Assembly (NCBI GenBank): GCA_028709605.1
Contig: JAQVWR010000009.1
Location: forward strand, 1 to 57,998
Length of the DNA: 57,998 bases
DNA from: Proteiniphilum sp.
Lineage (GTDB): Bacteria > Bacteroidota > Bacteroidia > Bacteroidales > Dysgonomonadaceae
Direction: 5' to 3'
In this document: positions 20,631 to 29,470 of the stretch, piece by piece
Numbering within the stretch: position 1 is the first letter of the stretch
Layout of the letters: the number at the start of each line of letters is the position of its first letter
Position numbers and translations under genes: made by a program
Notes under the pieces: model-generated
What the model saw: the letters and a program-made list of their open reading frames with translations, nothing else
Databases searched by the model: none
What the model was told of the DNA's origin: nothing

Positions 20631-20677
20631 CATAGCGAGAAAACGACAAATTTAAATGAATAAATAATCAATAGATA

Positions 20678-20947
20678 ATGGCAAAAGAATCAATGAAAGC
20701 CCGTGAGGTGAAAAGAGCGAAGATGGTTGCCCGTTACGCTGAGAAGCGTGCCAAATTCATGGCCGATGGCGATTATGAAGCGCTTCAGTCGATTCCCAGG
20801 AATGCTTCTCCCGTACGTTTGCACAACCGTTGCAAGCTCACCGGACGCCCGAAAGGATATATGCGCCAGTTTGGCCTCTCCCGTATCCAGTTCCGCGAAA
20901 TGGCATCGAAAGGGTTGATCCCCGGGGTGAAGAAGGCGAGCTGGTAA
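20678..20947 (+). CDS. rpsN: Small ribosomal subunit protein uS14, zinc-free long form
   Basis: An 89-residue S14 of the long C-minus type: only one Cys ([19 protein letters not shown]) remains in the region where the short form has a four-Cys zinc site. It is followed one base after the stop by an inverted heptad-repeat array that fills much of the 119-bp gap to rpsH. Confidence 0.97.
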   Translation: MAKESMKAREVKRAKMVARYAEKRAKFMADGDYEALQSIPRNASPVRLHNRCKLTGRPKGYMRQFGLSRIQFREMASKGLIPGVKKASW

Positions 20948-21010
20948 GACAGCAATCAGCTGTCAGCTTTCGGATTAAATGCTGAAAGCTGAACACTGAG
21001 TGCTGAAAAC
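20948..21010. repeat. Inverted heptad repeat array, rpsN-rpsH gap
   Basis: The left arm at 20950-20971 (CAGCAATCAGCTGTCAGCTT core) and the right arm at 20984-21005 pair at 18 of 22 positions around a 12-nt loop. This is the best-folded copy of the family. A separate small stem TCCCG/CGGGA follows at 21032-21046. Confidence 0.85.
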
Positions 21011-21066
21011 TAAAAAAATAAATAAATATTGTCCCGGCAGTCGGGATCAATTTAAACAATTATGAT

Positions 21067-21462
21067 ATGACAGATCCAATAGCAGATTATTTGACGCGGC
21101 TGAGAAACGCCATCCAGGCGAAGCATCGTGTGGTGGAGATCCCCGCTTCGAATCTCAAAAAAGACATCACCAAGATTCTTTTTGAAAAAGGCTACATTCT
21201 TAATTACAAGTTTGTAGAGGATGGTCCCCAGGGTTCGATCCTGATCGCCCTGAAGTACGATCCGGTGAACAAAGTGAATGCAATCAAGAAACTGAAACGC
21301 GTTTCCACACCCGGTTTGCGCCAGTATGTGGGTCACAAGGAGATGCCGCGTGTGCTGAACGGTTTGGGTATTGCCATATTATCTACTTCAAACGGAGTGA
21401 TGACAGATAAAGAGGCCCGTGAACAGAAAGTGGGCGGTGAAGTATTGTGTTACGTGTATTAA
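21067..21462 (+). CDS. rpsH: Small ribosomal subunit protein uS8
   Basis: A 131-residue primary 16S binder, beginning [20 protein letters not shown] and ending in the conserved [10 protein letters not shown]8 is the autoregulator of the spc operon in E. coli. The structured gaps just upstream (20604-20630 and 20950-21046) are candidates for control here, by position only. Confidence 0.98.
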   Translation: MTDPIADYLTRLRNAIQAKHRVVEIPASNLKKDITKILFEKGYILNYKFVEDGPQGSILIALKYDPVNKVNAIKKLKRVSTPGLRQYVGHKEMPRVLNGLGIAILSTSNGVMTDKEAREQKVGGEVLCYVY

Positions 21463-21480
21463 TTTGAAGGAGAGAGCAAT

Positions 21481-22035
21481 ATGTCAAGAATAGGAAAATT
21501 ACCCATCACCCTGCCTGCGGGCGTTGCCGTCACAGTGGGAGAGAACAATGTTGTCACGTTGAAGGGCCCCAAAGGGGAGCTGCAGCAACAGATAGATCCC
21601 AAACTGAAAGTGTCGGTCGACAATGGTGTGCTCACCGTGGAACGGCCGAACGACGAAAAAGAAATCAAAGCCATCCATGGCCTCTTCCGTTCCTTGCTGA
21701 ACAACATGGTCATCGGTGTTTCGGAAGGTTTCCGTAAAGAAATGGAACTGGTGGGTGTCGGTTACCGTGTAGCCAACAACGGACAGGTCCTGGAATTATC
21801 GCTGGGTTATACCCACAGCATCTTTCTGCAGTTACCGCAGGAGATCAAGGTGGAGACCAAAATGGAGAGAAACAAGAATCCGCTGATCCTCCTGGAGTCT
21901 TGTGACAAGCAGTTACTCGGACAGGTATGTGCCAAGATCCGCTCATTCCGTAAGCCAGAGCCGTACAAGGGCAAGGGTATTAAGTTTGTGGGCGAGCAGC
22001 TCCGTCGCAAATCGGGTAAGACAGCTGGTAAATAA
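21481..22035 (+). CDS. rplF: Large ribosomal subunit protein uL6
   Basis: A 184-residue L6 with two similar domains and the C-terminal signature PEPYKGKGIKFVGEQLRRK. It lies near the factor-binding centre. The start follows GAAGGAGAGAGCAAT, one of the few clear Shine-Dalgarno-like sequences in this operon. Confidence 0.98.
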   Translation: MSRIGKLPITLPAGVAVTVGENNVVTLKGPKGELQQQIDPKLKVSVDNGVLTVERPNDEKEIKAIHGLFRSLLNNMVIGVSEGFRKEMELVGVGYRVANNGQVLELSLGYTHSIFLQLPQEIKVETKMERNKNPLILLESCDKQLLGQVCAKIRSFRKPEPYKGKGIKFVGEQLRRKSGKTAGK

Positions 22036-22056
22036 TTTACGTAAACCCAAATCGCA

Positions 22057-22401
22057 ATGATAACAAAGAACGAAAGAAGATTGAAAATAAAAGCCCGTGT
22101 GCGCGGTAAGATCAGCGGCACCGCCGAGTGTCCGCGTCTGACCGTATTCCGGAGCAACAAACAGATATATGCGCAGGTGGTCGACGACCTGACCGGCCGC
22201 ACGCTTGCATCGGCCTCTTCCCTGAAAATCGAAGAGAAGCTTCCCAAGAAGGAGATTGCTTCCAAGGTGGGAGAGATGATTGCGCAGAACGCCCGGGAAG
22301 CCGGTATCGAAACGGTGGCCTTCGACCGGAATGGTTACCTCTATCATGGACGTATTAAAGAATTGGCTGATGCTGCTCGCAAAGGAGGGCTTAAATTTTA
22401 A
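22057..22401 (+). CDS. rplR: Large ribosomal subunit protein uL18
   Basis: A 114-residue 5S rRNA binding protein ([18 protein letters not shown], ending [20 protein letters not shown]). The length is typical, and it lies 21 nt after rplF. Confidence 0.97.
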   Translation: MITKNERRLKIKARVRGKISGTAECPRLTVFRSNKQIYAQVVDDLTGRTLASASSLKIEEKLPKKEIASKVGEMIAQNAREAGIETVAFDRNGYLYHGRIKELADAARKGGLKF

Positions 22402-22406
22402 CGATT

Positions 22407-22928
22407 ATGGCAGGAAATAACAAAAAGGTAAAATCAACGAACGATATCGAATTAAAAGACCGTTTAGTGGCTATTAATCGTACCACCAAGGTGACCAAAG
22501 GAGGTCGCACCTTCACCTTTGCAGCCATCGTGGTGGTGGGCAATGAAGACGGCATCGTAGGCTGGGGCCTCGGTAAGGCAGGTGAAGTCACCACGGCGAT
22601 CGCCAAGGGGGTGGAAGCTGCCAAGAAGAACCTGGTGAAGGTACCGGTACTCAAGGGTACGATTCCTCACGAGCAGGTGGCCCGTTTCGGCGGTGCCGAA
22701 GTGTTCCTTAAGCCGGCCGTGACCGGTACCGGTGTGAAGGCCGGAGGTGCCATGCGCGCCGTGCTGGAGAGCGTGGGCATCACCGACGTACTTGCCAAGT
22801 CGAAAGGTTCTTCCAACCCGCACAATCTGGTGAAGGCGACCATTGAGGCGCTGATCGAACTGAGAGATCCCTATACCGTTGCCCAGAACAGAGGCGTCAG
22901 CATGGAAAAAGTATTTAACGGACAATAA
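22407..22928 (+). CDS. rpsE: Small ribosomal subunit protein uS5
   Basis: A 173-residue S5 with the double-stranded RNA-binding-like N-terminal domain ([20 protein letters not shown]) and the spectinomycin-contact loop region. It starts 5 nt after rplR. Confidence 0.98.
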   Translation: MAGNNKKVKSTNDIELKDRLVAINRTTKVTKGGRTFTFAAIVVVGNEDGIVGWGLGKAGEVTTAIAKGVEAAKKNLVKVPVLKGTIPHEQVARFGGAEVFLKPAVTGTGVKAGGAMRAVLESVGITDVLAKSKGSSNPHNLVKATIEALIELRDPYTVAQNRGVSMEKVFNGQ

Positions 22929-22942
22929 AAACGGAATCTGAA

Positions 22943-23119
22943 ATGGCTACAATCAAAGTAAAACAGACAATCAGCAGGATCGGCGTTCCTAAAGATCAGA
23001 AGAGAACGTTGGATGCTTTGGGACTGACAAAGATGCACCGTGTGGTGGAGCATGAGGACACTCCCTCGATCAGGGGACTGATCCGCAAGGTAAATCACCT
23101 GGTGACGGTAGTAGAATAA
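22943..23119 (+). CDS. rpmD: Large ribosomal subunit protein uL30
   Basis: A 58-residue L30 read directly from the sequence (MATIKVKQTISRIGVPKDQK onward, ending LVTVVE). It has the normal short bacterial length and fills the usual place between rpsE and rplO. Confidence 0.96.
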   Translation: MATIKVKQTISRIGVPKDQKRTLDALGLTKMHRVVEHEDTPSIRGLIRKVNHLVTVVE

Positions 23120-23151
23120 TGGAGTTATAAACGATAAAAAAGATATTGACG

Positions 23152-23598
23152 ATGAATTTATCGAATTTAAAACCGGCTGAAGGAGCCACTAAATCCCGCA
23201 AGAGAATAGGCCGCGGCCCCGGATCGGGTAAGGGAGGTACTTCAACGAGAGGACATAAGGGACAGAAATCAAGATCAGGATACTCAAAGAAGGTGGGATT
23301 TGAAGGTGGACAGATGCCGTTGCAGCGTCGCGTGCCCAAGTTCGGATTCAAGCCGCTGAAGAGAACCGAGTACAAGGCGATCAACCTGGAGACTCTCCAG
23401 GAGCTGGCCGATGCGCTGAAGGTTACCACGATCAGCCCTGAGGTATTGATGGGTGCCGGACTGATTTCTCACAAACATCTGGTGAAAATTCTAGGAAGAG
23501 GCACATTGTCGGCTAAGCTGCAGGTAGAAGCGCATGCTTTCTCCAAGTCAGCAGAAGAGGCCATTACCTCCGCAGGTGGAACCGCAGTAAAACTCTGA
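23152..23598 (+). CDS. rplO: Large ribosomal subunit protein uL15
   Basis: A 148-residue late-assembly protein. The ATG at 23152 gives the canonical [20 protein letters not shown]; an upstream in-frame TTG at 23146 is unlikely. The Gly-rich [20 protein letters not shown] region is typical. secY follows after 4 nt. Confidence 0.97.
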   Translation: MNLSNLKPAEGATKSRKRIGRGPGSGKGGTSTRGHKGQKSRSGYSKKVGFEGGQMPLQRRVPKFGFKPLKRTEYKAINLETLQELADALKVTTISPEVLMGAGLISHKHLVKILGRGTLSAKLQVEAHAFSKSAEEAITSAGGTAVKL

Positions 23599-23602
23599 TG
23601 CG

Positions 23603-24925
23603 ATGGGATTTGTACAAACAGTCAAAAATATATGGAAGATAGAAGACCTCCGACAGAGGCTTCTTATCACCATTGGTTTTATTGCCATCTATCGGTTCGG
23701 ATCGTTCGTGGTATTGCCCGGCATCAATCCTGAGCAGCTTGTGGCACTGCAGTCAAATGCCAGTACCGGTTTGCTGAGCCTTCTCGATATGTTCTCGGGA
23801 GGTGCTTTTGCCAATGCTTCGATCTTTGCCCTGGGAATCATGCCCTACATCTCCGCGTCGATTGTCATGCAGCTGCTTGGCATCGCCGTGCCTTCGTTTC
23901 AGAAGATGCAGCGCGAGGGGGAGAGCGGACATACGAAGATCAACCAGTACACGCGTTACCTGACGGTAGCCATCCTGCTGGTGCAGGGACCTGCCTACCT
24001 CTACGGAGCTGTAGGCGGTGCTATTCCCGGCGGTTTCTGGGACTGGGTATTGCCGTCGACGGTGATCCTTGCCGGTGGGAGCATGTTCGTGCTCTGGCTG
24101 GGGGAACGCATCACCGATAAGGGAATCGGTAACGGGATCTCGTTTATCATCCTGATCGGCATCATTGCTCGTCTGCCGCATGCGTTGGTGGCCGAAGTTG
24201 ACCGACTGATCGACGCACCGGGGGGATTGATCCTGCTGTTGATCGAGTTGTTGTTCCTGGTGGCGGTGACTGCCGCGGCGATTATGTTGGTGCAGGGTGT
24301 ACGGAAAGTGCCCGTGCAGTATGCCAAGCGTGTGGTAGGCAACAAGCAGTATGGCGGGGTGCGACAGTATATCCCGCTGAAGGTGAATGCCGCCAACGTG
24401 ATGCCGATCATCTTTGCACAGGCCATCATGTTTATCCCCATCACCATTGCACAGTTCTCTGCCAAAGAGGGAGGGGGCTTCTGGGTGTCGCTGATGAATT
24501 TCACCAGCTTCTGGTATAACTTCATCTTTGCGCTGATGATCATCGCTTTCACCTATTTCTATACGGCGATCACGGTGAATCCGGTGCAGATGGCGGAAGA
24601 CCTGAAACGTAACAACGGTTTTATACCGGGTGTGAAACCGGGAAAAAGAACGGCAGAATATATTGACACCGTTATGTCGAGAATTACGTTGCCCGGCTCT
24701 GTATTTCTTGCTATTGTGGCCATCTTGCCTGCTTTTGCGGGATTGATGGGGATCAATTCACAGTTTGCCCATTTTTTTGGAGGTACATCGCTGCTGATCC
24801 TTGTGGGCGTCGTTCTGGATACACTGCAACAGATAGAAAGTCACCTGTTGATGCGTCACTACGACGGGTTCCTGAAATCGGGAGCCAAGATCAAGGGCAG
24901 AACAGGATCTATTGCTGCTTATTAA
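23603..24925 (+). CDS. secY: Protein translocase subunit SecY
   Basis: The 440-residue pore-forming subunit of the Sec translocon in the inner membrane. About ten transmembrane segments can be counted. Family motifs include FGSFVVLPGINP near residue 33, the plug-region GGAFANASIFALGIMPYISA and the cytoplasmic loop KRNNGFIPGVKPGKRTAEYI. It is encoded between rplO and map, its normal place in spc. Confidence 0.98.
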   Translation: MGFVQTVKNIWKIEDLRQRLLITIGFIAIYRFGSFVVLPGINPEQLVALQSNASTGLLSLLDMFSGGAFANASIFALGIMPYISASIVMQLLGIAVPSFQKMQREGESGHTKINQYTRYLTVAILLVQGPAYLYGAVGGAIPGGFWDWVLPSTVILAGGSMFVLWLGERITDKGIGNGISFIILIGIIARLPHALVAEVDRLIDAPGGLILLLIELLFLVAVTAAAIMLVQGVRKVPVQYAKRVVGNKQYGGVRQYIPLKVNAANVMPIIFAQAIMFIPITIAQFSAKEGGGFWVSLMNFTSFWYNFIFALMIIAFTYFYTAITVNPVQMAEDLKRNNGFIPGVKPGKRTAEYIDTVMSRITLPGSVFLAIVAILPAFAGLMGINSQFAHFFGGTSLLILVGVVLDTLQQIESHLLMRHYDGFLKSGAKIKGRTGSIAAY

Positions 24926-24942
24926 TGTCAGGAGAGTAAAGA

Positions 24943-25725
24943 ATGGATAGCAACAGAATCATACTGAAGACAGACGAAGAGATCGAGTTTATGCGTGCTG
25001 CGAACCGGCTGGTAGGGATGACGCTCGGAGAGCTCTCCCACCATATACGGCCGGGCATCACCACGCTGCAGCTGGATCGTATCGCGGAGACTTTCATCAG
25101 GGATCACGGCGCTACTCCCACTTTTTTAGGATATGGTGGTTTCCCCAATTCCATCTGTACTTCCGTCAATGAGAACGTGGTACACGGCATCCCCAACAAC
25201 AAGCCTCTTGAGGAGGGAGATGTGGTGTCGGTCGATTGTGGTACGCAGCTGCGTGGTTTTTGCGGCGACTCGGCCTACACTTTCTGTGTGGGAGAGGTGA
25301 AGGAGGAGGTGAAAGAACTTCTCCGCGTTACCAGGGAGTCGCTCTACAAAGGCATTGAGCAGGCCAGGGAAGACAATAGAATTGGAGATATCGGATCTAC
25401 GGTACAGTCTTATTGCGAGTCACACGGATATACCGTGGTCCGCGAGTTGGTGGGACACGGTATCGGACGGCAGATGCACGAAGCGCCGGAAGTGCCCAAC
25501 TATGGGCGACGCGGCACCGGTCCGCTCATCAGGAACGGCATGTGTATTGCTATTGAACCGATGATCAATATGGGTGGCAGAAGGGTGGTTTTCGAAAATG
25601 ACGGATGGACCGTGCGGACCAAAGACCGCAAGCCATCGGCGCATTTCGAGCATACCGTGGCTATCCGGAACGGAAGAGCCGATATCCTGTCGACATTTGA
25701 GTTTATACTTGCAAGCAATAACTAA
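24943..25725 (+). CDS. map: Methionine aminopeptidase, type I
   Basis: A 260-residue enzyme that removes the initiator Met from new proteins. Metal-ligand motifs are in order: VDCGTQLRGFCGDSAYTF (two Asp), VGHGIGRQMHE (His), AIEPMI (Glu) and HFEHTVAI (Glu at the end of the fold). It lacks the N-terminal zinc-finger extension of eukaryotic forms. It sits 17 nt after secY and 18 nt before infA, replacing the adk found at this place in some phyla. Confidence 0.98.
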   Translation: MDSNRIILKTDEEIEFMRAANRLVGMTLGELSHHIRPGITTLQLDRIAETFIRDHGATPTFLGYGGFPNSICTSVNENVVHGIPNNKPLEEGDVVSVDCGTQLRGFCGDSAYTFCVGEVKEEVKELLRVTRESLYKGIEQAREDNRIGDIGSTVQSYCESHGYTVVRELVGHGIGRQMHEAPEVPNYGRRGTGPLIRNGMCIAIEPMINMGGRRVVFENDGWTVRTKDRKPSAHFEHTVAIRNGRADILSTFEFILASNN

Positions 25726-25743
25726 CCAAAGAGCATTGATTGA

Positions 25744-25962
25744 ATGGCTAAACAAGCAGCAATAGAACAAGACGGAACCATCATTGAAGCATTGTCGAAT
25801 GCGATGTTCCGTGTAGAACTGGAGAACGGACATGAAATTACCGCTCATATCTCGGGCAAGATGCGCATGCACTATATCCGCATCCTTCCCGGTGACAGGG
25901 TGAGAGTGGAAATGTCGCCCTACGATCTTTCGAAAGGTAGAATATCATTCAGGTATAAGTAA
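25744..25962 (+). CDS. infA: Translation initiation factor IF-1
   Basis: A 72-residue OB-fold factor that blocks the A site during initiation ([20 protein letters not shown], ending GRISFRYK). Its stop is followed at once by a symmetric heptad-repeat array before rpmJ. Confidence 0.98.
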   Translation: MAKQAAIEQDGTIIEALSNAMFRVELENGHEITAHISGKMRMHYIRILPGDRVRVEMSPYDLSKGRISFRYK

Positions 25963-26012
25963 GCTGTCAGTAATCAGTAATCAGCTGATAGCTGACAACT
26001 GACAACTGAAAA
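25963..26012. repeat. Symmetric heptad repeat array, infA-rpmJ gap
   Basis: CAG-type heptads (CAGTAAT, CAGTAAT, CAG) switch at the palindrome ATCAGCTGAT (near 25980-25989) into CTG-type heptads (CTGATAG, CTGACAA, CTGACAA, CTGAAAA). The array begins directly after the infA stop codon. Confidence 0.85.
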
Positions 26013-26042
26013 TAACAAGCAAAAAAATAAAAAAATAAAGAT

Positions 26043-26159
26043 ATGAAAGTAAGAGCATCACTCAAGAAACGTACGGCAGACTGCAAGATCGTGAGAAGAA
26101 AAGGCCGTTTGTATATCATCAACAAAAAGAATCCCAAATTCAAGCAACGTCAGGGATAA
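26043..26159 (+). CDS. rpmJ: Large ribosomal subunit protein bL36, zinc-free form
   Basis: A 38-residue protein read from the sequence ([20 protein letters not shown] onward, ending KFKQRQG). The classic form binds zinc through Cys11, Cys14, Cys27 and a His. Here position 11 is Thr, only Cys14 is left, position 27 is Asn, and no His follows, so this is the C-minus type that needs no zinc. Confidence 0.95.
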   Translation: MKVRASLKKRTADCKIVRRKGRLYIINKKNPKFKQRQG

Positions 26160-26197
26160 CAGACTCATCATTTGTAATCAAATAACAAGAAACATAT

Positions 26198-26578
26198 ATG
26201 GCTATAAGAATTGTAGGTGTCGATCTGCCGCAGAACAAGAGAGGCGAAATAGCCCTCACCTATATTTACGGGATTGGTCGCAGTGCAGCGAACACCATCC
26301 TGAAGAAAGCAGAAGTTGACAAGAACATTAAAGTGAAAGATTGGACGGACGACCAGGCAGCGCGCATCCGCGAGATCATCGGCAACGAATTCAAAGTGGA
26401 AGGTGATCTGCGTTCGGAAATACAGTTGAACATCAAACGTCTGATGGATATAGGCTGTTATCGCGGCATCCGTCACCGTATCGGTCTGCCCGTACGCGGC
26501 CAGAGCACCAAGAACAACGCCCGCACCCGCAAGGGAAGAAAGAAAACCGTTGCTAACAAGAAAAAAGCTACTAAATAA
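26198..26578 (+). CDS. rpsM: Small ribosomal subunit protein uS13
   Basis: A 126-residue 30S head protein that contacts tRNA and S19. It begins [20 protein letters not shown] and has the helix-two-turn-helix [14 protein letters not shown] and C-terminal [18 protein letters not shown]. It opens the alpha segment. Confidence 0.98.
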   Translation: MAIRIVGVDLPQNKRGEIALTYIYGIGRSAANTILKKAEVDKNIKVKDWTDDQAARIREIIGNEFKVEGDLRSEIQLNIKRLMDIGCYRGIRHRIGLPVRGQSTKNNARTRKGRKKTVANKKKATK

Positions 26579-26589
26579 TAACAGGTAAC

Positions 26590-26979
26590 ATGGCAAAAAA
26601 AACAGTTGCAGCAAAAAAGAGAAATGTAAAAGTGAGCGCGCAGGGACAGGCTCATATCTCATCTTCCTTCAACAACATCATTGTTTCACTCACCAATGAG
26701 AATGGTGAAGTGATCAGCTGGTCGTCGGCCGGCAAGATGGGATTCCGAAGTTCCAAGAAGAACACCCCCTATGCAGCGCAGATGGTAGCACAGGACTGTG
26801 CAAAGGTAGCATACGATCTGGGACTGCGTAAGGTGAAAGCATACGTGAAAGGACCCGGAAACGGACGTGAGTCGGCTATCCGCACCATTCACGGAGCAGG
26901 TATCGAGGTAATGGAGATCATTGACGTGACCCCGCTGCCCCACAACGGATGTCGTCCTCCGAAACAAAGAAAAGTTTAA
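26590..26979 (+). CDS. rpsK: Small ribosomal subunit protein uS11
   Basis: A 129-residue platform protein near the E site ([20 protein letters not shown], ending [13 protein letters not shown]). The 112-bp gap after it carries two hairpins and may form a leader for rpsD. Confidence 0.98.
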   Translation: MAKKTVAAKKRNVKVSAQGQAHISSSFNNIIVSLTNENGEVISWSSAGKMGFRSSKKNTPYAAQMVAQDCAKVAYDLGLRKVKAYVKGPGNGRESAIRTIHGAGIEVMEIIDVTPLPHNGCRPPKQRKV

Positions 26980-26985
26980 TCCAAT

Positions 26986-27059
26986 AAGTTTCATTACCCT
27001 TGAAACTTGAGCTGTGAATTTGATTACATCACAACTTCTCTGTAATCGCGGCTGCACAG
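26986..27059 (+). promoter_or_regulatory. Structured leader before rpsD (candidate S4 control element)
   Basis: Hairpin 1: AAGTTTCA (26986-26993) with TGAAACTT (27001-27008), 8 bp. Hairpin 2: GATTACA (27022-27028) with TGTAATC (27041-27047), enclosed by CTGTG (27012-27016) with CACAG (27055-27059). The next gene is rpsD, whose product S4 regulates its own mRNA in several phyla. The functional assignment is inference. Confidence 0.45.
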
Positions 27060-27091
27060 TTTAGGCTTCAGTAAAGTTTAAAATTGTAACA

Positions 27092-27700
27092 ATGGCAAGA
27101 TATACTGGTCCAAAATCAAAAATCGCCCGCAAATTTGGCGAGCCTATCTTCGGTCCCGACAAAGTTCTCTCTAAGAAGAACTATCCCCCGGGACAACACG
27201 GAAACTCCCGCAGAAGGAAAACATCGGAGTATGGGATCCAGCTGCGTGAAAAACAACGTGCAAAATATACCTACGGCGTGCTGGAGAAACAGTTCCGTCT
27301 TACGTTCGACAGAGCAGCCCGCAGCCGCGGCATTACCGGTGAGGTGCTGCTTCAGTTGCTCGAATCCCGTCTCGACAATGTGGTGTTCCGTCTCGGCATC
27401 GCTCCCACCAGGGCCGCTGCCCGTCAGCTGGTCACACACCGTCACATCGTGGTGAACGGAAAGGTGCTGAACATTCCTTCCTACACTGTGAAGCCTGGTG
27501 AAGCGGTGGGTGTAAGAGAAAAGTCCAAATCGATGGAGGTGGTGACCAATGCACTGGCAGGGTTCAATCACAGCAAGTACCCCTGGCTGGAGTGGGATAA
27601 GGGAACCGTCACCGGCAAGATGCTCCATGTGCCGGAAAGAGTGGATATCCCGGAAAACATCAAAGAACAACTCATCGTAGAATTATATTCTAAACAATAA
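27092..27700 (+). CDS. rpsD: Small ribosomal subunit protein uS4
   Basis: A 202-residue primary 16S binder with the S4 domain ([20 protein letters not shown] and [16 protein letters not shown]). The N-terminal region lacks the zinc cysteines of some S4 proteins. It lies after a 112-bp structured gap and 4 nt before rpoA. Confidence 0.98.
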   Translation: MARYTGPKSKIARKFGEPIFGPDKVLSKKNYPPGQHGNSRRRKTSEYGIQLREKQRAKYTYGVLEKQFRLTFDRAARSRGITGEVLLQLLESRLDNVVFRLGIAPTRAAARQLVTHRHIVVNGKVLNIPSYTVKPGEAVGVREKSKSMEVVTNALAGFNHSKYPWLEWDKGTVTGKMLHVPERVDIPENIKEQLIVELYSKQ

Positions 27701-27704
27701 ATTC

Positions 27705-28706
27705 ATGGCAATATTAGCATTCCAAAAACCCGATAAAGTAATCATGTTGCAGGAGGACGCATTCTCCGGCAAATTCGAGTTCCGTCCCCTGGAACCCGGA
27801 TACGGCATTACCATTGGTAACGCCCTTCGCCGTATTTTGCTCTCCTCACTGGAAGGATTCGCGATTACATCGGTAAAGATAGACGGCGTGGAGCATGAGT
27901 TTGCTACCATTCCGGGTGTGATAGAAGATGTAACAGGTATTATTCTGAATCTGAAGAAAGTACGGTTCAAACGAATCGTAGAGGAGTTTGAAACAGAGAA
28001 GGTGAGCATCGCTATTTCGGGAACGGAAGTGTTTAAGGCCGGAGATATTGGTAAATTACTGACCGGTTTCGAAGTACTGAACCCCGAGCAGGAGATCTGT
28101 CGCATGAGCAAGAAAGCCGATCTGCGGATGGAGCTGACCATCCACAAAGGACGCGGTTATGTGCCGGCCGACGAAAACCGGGAGATGCTCGCATCGGAAG
28201 ATGTGCAGACCCTGGCGATTGACTCGATCTACACTCCGATCCGGAACGTGAAGTACGAGATAGAAGACTACCGTATTGAACAGAAGACCGACTACGAAAA
28301 GCTGATTATTGAGATTACCACCGACGGATCCATCCAGCCCAAGGATGCGTTGAAGGAAGCTGCGAAGATACTGATTCAACATTTCGTCCTCTTCTCCGAT
28401 GACAATAAGATCATGCTGGAGACCAACGATGCGGAGAGCATCGAGGAATTTGACGAAGAGGTATTGCATATGCGCCAGCTCCTGAAGCGCAAGCTGTCTG
28501 ACCTCAACCTCTCGGTGCGGGCACTTAACTGCCTGAAAGCCGCTGATGTGGAGACGCTGGGACAGCTCGTCTCGCACAACAAGAACGACCTGTTGAAGTT
28601 CCGCAACTTCGGTAAGAAGTCGCTCACTGAGCTGGAAGAGCTGCTCGACGGCCTGAAGCTCTCCTTCGGCATGGATACCTCGAAATACAAATTAGATAAA
28701 GACTAA
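27705..28706 (+). CDS. rpoA: DNA-directed RNA polymerase subunit alpha
   Basis: The 333-residue alpha subunit. The N-terminal dimerisation domain contains [20 protein letters not shown]. The C-terminal DNA- and activator-binding domain (about residues 250-320) contains [20 protein letters not shown] and [14 protein letters not shown]. The length is normal. rplQ follows after 8 nt. Confidence 0.98.
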   Translation: MAILAFQKPDKVIMLQEDAFSGKFEFRPLEPGYGITIGNALRRILLSSLEGFAITSVKIDGVEHEFATIPGVIEDVTGIILNLKKVRFKRIVEEFETEKVSIAISGTEVFKAGDIGKLLTGFEVLNPEQEICRMSKKADLRMELTIHKGRGYVPADENREMLASEDVQTLAIDSIYTPIRNVKYEIEDYRIEQKTDYEKLIIEITTDGSIQPKDALKEAAKILIQHFVLFSDDNKIMLETNDAESIEEFDEEVLHMRQLLKRKLSDLNLSVRALNCLKAADVETLGQLVSHNKNDLLKFRNFGKKSLTELEELLDGLKLSFGMDTSKYKLDKD

Positions 28707-28714
28707 CAACTGCA

Positions 28715-29320
28715 ATGAGACATAATAAGAAATTTAATCATTTAGGGCGTAAGACTGCGCATCGTGGTGCGATGTTATCCAATATGGCTGCTTCGCTCAT
28801 TATGCACAAACGCATCTTTACCACTGTTCCCAAAGCCAAGGAACTGAGAAAGTTCGTAGAGCCGATCATCACCCGGAGCAAAGAAGACACCACTCACTCC
28901 AGAAGAGAGGTGTTCGGCCTGCTGCAGAGCAAAGCTGCCGTGACGGAGCTGTTCCAGGCCGTATCGCAGAAGGTGGGCGACCGTCCCGGTGGCTATACGC
29001 GTATCATCAAGACCGGTTTTCGTCTGGGTGACAATGCCGCCATGTGCTTTATTGAGCTGGTGGACTTCAACGAGAACATGCTGAGCGATGGCGGTGCCAA
29101 GAAGGCCAAGACACGCCGTTCACGCAGGAAAAGCACCGGTGCCGCCGCTGCAGCCCCTGCTGCGGAAGCTCCGAAGGCAAAAGATGTGAAGAAGAAGGAG
29201 GAAGCCCCGGTGCAGGAGAGTGCAAACGAGGAGGAACTCCCGCAGCCTGAAACAGCTCAGGCCGCCGCCGAAGAGACTGGGGAGGAGAAGCCCTCAGCCG
29301 AGGGTGAAGCGAAAGCGTAA
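28715..29320 (+). CDS. rplQ: Large ribosomal subunit protein bL17 with long tail
   Basis: A 201-residue protein. The first 115 or so residues are a normal L17 ([20 protein letters not shown] and [23 protein letters not shown] sequence). The remaining roughly 75 are low-complexity, first basic ([12 protein letters not shown]), then rich in Ala, Pro and Glu. Bacteroidota L17 is often extended, but this tail is acidic overall and its role is unknown. It is the last gene of the superoperon, before an intrinsic terminator. Confidence 0.97.
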   Translation: MRHNKKFNHLGRKTAHRGAMLSNMAASLIMHKRIFTTVPKAKELRKFVEPIITRSKEDTTHSRREVFGLLQSKAAVTELFQAVSQKVGDRPGGYTRIIKTGFRLGDNAAMCFIELVDFNENMLSDGGAKKAKTRRSRRKSTGAAAAAPAAEAPKAKDVKKKEEAPVQESANEEELPQPETAQAAAEETGEEKPSAEGEAKA

Positions 29321-29434
29321 CTGCTCCCTACCAAAACATTGCAGGGATGATTGTCAGTCAGACAGAGATCTGCAACCTCTGTGGATGATCTGATTTGCAA
29401 TGAAGCTGTGATTTTTAAAATGTTAAACATGAAG

Positions 29435-29470
29435 AAAGCGCCGCGAGTGATTCGTAGCGCTTTTTTTTTA
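29435..29470 (+). terminator. Terminator of the ribosomal superoperon
   Basis: AAAGCGC (29435-29441) pairs with GCGCTTT (29457-29463), followed by a T-run to 29469. The T-run overlaps the stop codon of the convergent PNGase F-like gene (29468-29470). Confidence 0.8.
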
